Source: Thermoplasmata archaeon
GTDB lineage: Archaea; Thermoplasmatota; Thermoplasmata; Thermoplasmatales; Thermoplasmataceae
Reading direction: 5' to 3'
DNA: 8,841 nt
Assembly: GCA_021847855.1 (NCBI GenBank)
Contig: JAJZOT010000052.1
Coordinates: forward strand, 1 to 8,841
Each line of letters starts with the position of its first letter. Within the stretch, counting starts at the first letter, position 1. This document shows positions 5,926 to 8,841 of this stretch, in pieces. The notes beneath the pieces are model-generated. The model saw nothing but the letters and a program-made list of their open reading frames with translations. It did no database searches and was not told the origin of the DNA. The translations under genes and the position numbers were made by a program.

Positions 5926-6770
5926 CTTGCTTCATCTACCAGATAATCTATTATCTCTCCTGGAACATCTAACTGTGCTGTTTGTGAAGTAGTCTTAAAC
6001 TCGGTGGTACTGTTTACCTCGTGAACAAGATATCCTCTTTCGGATTCCATTATGTCCACGCCGTATATTCCCTTCCCAATGATCTTTGCTGCAGAAATTG
6101 ACAGTTTTTCAATTTCACTGTTTATTTCACATTTTTCCGCCTTCCCTCCAATTGCAGAATTTGTTCTCCAGTCTTTATCAGTCTGGTACCGGTATATTCC
6201 ACCAATGACACGATCACCCACAGTAAAAACCCTGATGTCCCTCGGAGGTCTCTTTACATACTCCTGGAGATAAAATATTGAATATAATGGGTACATATAC
6301 TCTCTATCTTCGAGTACAGCCATTGCAGCCTCTTTGTCATTCATCAGGGCTATCATCCTTCCCCAGCTTCCGGTAACCGGTTTTATTACCGCTCTTTTGT
6401 GAAACTTTTCTGTGAACTGCTTCATTGCCATCTCGTAACTGGTTGCAACTGAAGTATATGGTGTGGGGACTCCACCAGATATGAGGGCCAGAGAAGTAAG
6501 CATCTTGTTTCCCGCCGTTATTGTTGTCTGCAAGCTATTGACAACTTTCTGTCTCTTTTTTTCAAGAAATGCTGTTGAATGCATCCCCTTGTAGTATGAT
6601 ATGCACCTCTGCAGGGTTATCTTTCCGTATGATTCCGAGACAGGTTTCTCAAAATCCATGTCCATCTCGTTCACGTTGATCATATTCATTTCTATGCCTT
6701 TATCTTGAGCAGCTTTGAGAATTGACTTTTCCTCCCATCTTATTTTATCATAAACCATTGACATAATCAT
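5922..6770 (-). CDS. lysX: Alpha-aminoadipate--LysW ligase (ATP-grasp)
   Basis: LysX uses ATP to join the amino group of alpha-aminoadipate to the C-terminal glutamate of LysW, protecting it for the next steps. The 282-residue sequence starts MIMSMVYDKIRWEEKSIL, which lines up with the usual LysX start. The ATP-grasp elements follow: K130 in VIKPVTGSWGRM, LQEYVKRPPRDIRVF at 168-182, the WRTNSAIGGKAE loop at 201-212, and the metal-binding GVDIM...EVNSTTEFK segment at 237-259. Three Met lie near the start; ATG 6770 is chosen because GGGATGA precedes it by about six bases and the length fits. The stop overlaps the lysK start. A glutamate-specific paralogue, ArgX, has the same fold, and I cannot exclude that assignment or a dual role from the sequence alone. 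Confidence 0.85.
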   Translation of the reverse strand: MIMSMVYDKIRWEEKSILKAAQDKGIEMNMINVNEMDMDFEKPVSESYGKITLQRCISYYKGMHSTAFLEKKRQKVVNSLQTTITAGNKMLTSLALISGGVPTPYTSVATSYEMAMKQFTEKFHKRAVIKPVTGSWGRMIALMNDKEAAMAVLEDREYMYPLYSIFYLQEYVKRPPRDIRVFTVGDRVIGGIYRYQTDKDWRTNSAIGGKAEKCEINSEIEKLSISAAKIIGKGIYGVDIMESERGYLVHEVNSTTEFKTTSQTAQLDVPGEIIDYLVDEAS

Positions 6771-6788
6771 TTTAATTCATCCCATATC

Positions 6789-7982
6789 CTATTTATTCAG
6801 TTGCTTGTTCAGTGCTAATCTTATGAATTCCGCCGCCTTGTTTACTTCTTCTTCTGTAACTGTGTAAGGAGGAAGCATCCGTATAGTGTTTATTCCAGAA
6901 TAGAGGGTTATAAGGCCCATTTGTAAAAGCTCCATAAGCACAGGGACGAACCTTACACGCAGATCTATTGCAAGCATCAGACCCATTCCCCTTGCCTGCG
7001 ACACAAGCCTGTGACCTTCTGTTTCCTCGGAAATTCTCTTCAGAGCAAACCTACCCATTGTGGTTACCCTGTGAAGCATGCCTGATTCCAGTTCTCCAAT
7101 TAAAGCCGATCCTGCTGCACAAGCCAGGGGATTCCCGCCTGTTGTAGAGCTCTGTTCCCCAACGTCGAGAGACTCCATGAATTCCTTCTTACCTATGGTA
7201 ACGCCCATGGGGATGCCACCCCCAATACCTTTACCTACAGTCATTATATCCGGAACTATTCCCCAGTGTTCGTGAGCCCACATTTTTCCTGTTCTACCTA
7301 AACCAGATTGAATTTCATCCATGACCAGCAGAGTGCCATTTTCTCTGGTGGTTTCCCTTACGGCTTCCATATAACCATAGGGTGGAAAATTAATTCCACC
7401 TTCCCCTTGGATTGGTTCCATGAAAACTGCTGCCACGTCCCCACTCTTCAATAGGGACAAGAGAGATGCTGAATCCCCGAATTTGACGAACTGTACGTTT
7501 GGGAGAAGTATTCCTTCGAATGCTTTCCGGTATTTGTTTGAATGAGTTATTGAAAGAGCGCCAAGTGTCTTTCCATGATATGCTTTTTCCATTGCAATTA
7601 TTTTTTTTCTTCCAGTGGTTTTTACGGCAATTTTTATTGCCGCTTCAATGGACTCCGCGCCACTATTTGAAAGATATGCCATATTGAGACTTTTTGGACT
7701 AATTCTCATAATATTTCTGAGAAATTCAGCACGAGCTGGGCTGTACACTGATCCATGGCTTATTCCGATGAGATCAAGCTGCTTTTTTATTGCATTACTG
7801 ATGACTGGATTAGAGTGACCAAGTATTGCAACACCGTAGCCACTCATGAAATCCAGATACTCCTTTCCGCTGAGGTCCCATATTTTTGTTCCATCCGCTC
7901 TCGCGGCAACCACTGGTATTTTCTGGTATGTTCCTGCTAGAAATCTGTTTTCTGTTTCCTCTACAAAACTGTTTATAATCAT
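6789..7982 (-). CDS. lysJ: [LysW]-aminoadipate semialdehyde/glutamate semialdehyde aminotransferase
   Basis: LysJ is a class III, pyridoxal-phosphate-dependent aminotransferase. It converts LysW-bound aminoadipate semialdehyde to LysW-lysine, normally with glutamate as amino donor. The 397-residue protein is full length. It has SNSGAE at 105-110 (cofactor phosphate binding), AYHGKT at 134-139, EPIQGEGG at 189-196, the cofactor-binding Asp222 in VMDEIQSGLGRTG, and catalytic Lys251 in TVGKGIGGG. TTGGNPLACAA at 280-290 closes the active site. Acetylornithine and GABA aminotransferases are the nearest look-alikes; the operon decides in favour of LysJ. Its ATG overlaps the lysZ stop as ATGA, a classical coupling arrangement. 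The stop at 6791-6789 is 18 bases from lysX. Confidence 0.92.
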   Translation of the reverse strand: MIINSFVEETENRFLAGTYQKIPVVAARADGTKIWDLSGKEYLDFMSGYGVAILGHSNPVISNAIKKQLDLIGISHGSVYSPARAEFLRNIMRISPKSLNMAYLSNSGAESIEAAIKIAVKTTGRKKIIAMEKAYHGKTLGALSITHSNKYRKAFEGILLPNVQFVKFGDSASLLSLLKSGDVAAVFMEPIQGEGGINFPPYGYMEAVRETTRENGTLLVMDEIQSGLGRTGKMWAHEHWGIVPDIMTVGKGIGGGIPMGVTIGKKEFMESLDVGEQSSTTGGNPLACAAGSALIGELESGMLHRVTTMGRFALKRISEETEGHRLVSQARGMGLMLAIDLRVRFVPVLMELLQMGLITLYSGINTIRMLPPYTVTEEEVNKAAEFIRLALNKQLNK

Positions 7983-8782
7983 TTTCTTATCACGGTCCTT
8001 CTATTTGAATTCAAAGCGCGAGATATTGGATACTTAGCATTCCCATTAGCGATTATAACTTCCCTTGTTCCTGTTTCCATCGATTCTATGGCTCCCATAA
8101 TCTTCTTGTCCATTCCGTTTCCAACATCCTTCATGACAATTTTTGCCTCTTCAATATTAAAACTTTCAACAAGTTCACCGTTTATTAATACACCATCAAC
8201 ATCTGTCAGAAGAATTAGCCTTTCAGCCTTTACAGTTCCCGCGATGGCTGAAGCCGCTCTGTCAGCATCCACATTTAATGCTTCAAAGTCTTGGCTTATA
8301 GCTATTGGAGCAATAACAGGAGTTTTTCCAATAGATAGAATGGAGTTCATAATTTCCGGATCTACCCTTGTTATTTTCCCGGTATACCCCCCATCAACAT
8401 ACATTCTTCTCCCGTTTCCGTTGATGGTTATAAGTCTCTTCTTTCTCTCTGCAATGATCATTTGACCGTCTATGCCAGACATGCCCACAGCATTTATTCC
8501 AGCTTTCTGAAGAGATAGGACAATAGATGAATTCACTTTTCCCCTCATTGCCATTATGTACACCTCCATTGTTTCCAAATCTGTGTAACGGCTTCTTATT
8601 CCCTGGGGTGAGTGAATGAACTTTGGCTCTATTCCGAGTCTTATACACAGATCGGTTACGGAGGGGCCACCACCATGAACTATAATTGAGTCTTTCATTG
8701 ATTGACCTGCAAGATCATTTATGAGATTCTGGCTCACCCCGTTCCTCATGAGACTTCCTCCAAGTTTTATTACTGTAGTCAT
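7979..8782 (-). CDS. lysZ: [LysW]-aminoadipate/glutamate kinase
   Basis: LysZ phosphorylates the side-chain carboxyl of LysW-bound aminoadipate with ATP, the step before LysY. The 267 residues show the amino acid kinase fold of the acetylglutamate kinase family. These include KLGGS at 6-10, the glycine loop VHGGGP at 35-40, the RSRYTD region at 63-68, NVDADRAA at 170-177, LTDVDGV at 192-198, and GNGMDKK at 221-227, whose Lys contacts phosphate. The start ATG 8782-8780 follows the lysY stop after three bases, and the end overlaps lysJ by four. ArgB is the close relative; the adjoining LysX and LysK make the LysW-dependent enzyme the better call. Confidence 0.9.
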   Translation of the reverse strand: MTTVIKLGGSLMRNGVSQNLINDLAGQSMKDSIIVHGGGPSVTDLCIRLGIEPKFIHSPQGIRSRYTDLETMEVYIMAMRGKVNSSIVLSLQKAGINAVGMSGIDGQMIIAERKKRLITINGNGRRMYVDGGYTGKITRVDPEIMNSILSIGKTPVIAPIAISQDFEALNVDADRAASAIAGTVKAERLILLTDVDGVLINGELVESFNIEEAKIVMKDVGNGMDKKIMGAIESMETGTREVIIANGNAKYPISRALNSNRRTVIRK

Positions 8783-8785
8783 TGA

Positions 8786-8841
8786 TTAAACTAACCTCAT
8801 TGGAGCCATCATGAGACCTTCTCTTTCATCGAACCCTTCCG
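8786..8841 (-). CDS. lysY: [LysW]-aminoadipyl phosphate reductase, last 17 residues
   Basis: A frame open to the right edge ends at TAA 8788-8786, three bases before lysZ. The visible tail reads EGFDEREGLMMAPMRLV, which fits the C-terminus of the LysY/ArgC family, where a GxDExEGL-like segment is followed by a short strand. LysY reduces the phosphorylated LysW-aminoadipate to the semialdehyde with NADPH. Too little is visible for motif analysis, and the call rests mainly on operon position. Confidence 0.65.
   Translation of the reverse strand, partial: EGFDEREGLMMAPMRLV

Noticed and set aside
4806..8465. Many + strand frames of 60-125 codons across the lys operon
   Set aside because: All are antisense to well-supported lys genes with conserved catalytic motifs.
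1..8841. tRNA, rRNA or CRISPR array
   Set aside because: No cloverleaf with T-loop consensus, no rRNA core sequence and no regularly spaced repeats were found on reading both strands by eye.

Overview
The window looks archaeal and most resembles an acidophilic Thermoplasmatales-type euryarchaeon; the lineage is inferred. The reasons are a LysW-type lysine biosynthesis operon (known from archaea and the Thermus/Deinococcus group), an archaeal TATA-like box placed for a leaderless transcript, an exported protein almost free of basic residues, and a membrane protein dense in N-glycosylation sequons.

Layout. (1) 1-478: the 3' part of an IS66-family transposase gene entering from the left edge, with a plausible element end near 478. 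(2) 522-3424: four co-directional AT-rich genes on the + strand. They encode a small secreted Cys-free, acidic protein; a membrane protein anchored at both ends with a large sequon-rich outer domain; an ABC ATPase; and an ABC-2-like permease. The last three are spaced by 2 bp and a 26-bp overlap, so they should be one transcription unit. (3) 3425-3935: a T-rich stretch, then about 490 bases of distinctly more GC-rich sequence without a convincing gene. It holds two related hairpins and a 25-bp imperfect direct repeat. (4) 3936-4699: a decayed DDE transposase on the - strand. (5) 4813-8841: a tightly packed - strand operon in the order lysY (only its 3' end), lysZ, lysJ, lysX, lysK, with 3-bp, 4-bp overlap, 18-bp and 4-bp overlap junctions.

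How the genes work together. LysZ, LysY, LysJ and LysK are the kinase, reductase, aminotransferase and hydrolase that turn LysW-bound alpha-aminoadipate into lysine. LysX is the ATP-grasp ligase that attaches aminoadipate to the carrier LysW. The LysW gene is not in the window. In some archaea the same enzymes also make ornithine for arginine.

The most interesting part is the 522-3424 cassette between transposase remnants. It has the layout of a secreted product with a dedicated membrane partner and ABC exporter or protection pump, broadly like a bacteriocin-type locus. I recognise no family for the first two proteins, so this is a hypothesis. The structured region at 3450-3935 is the second point of interest.
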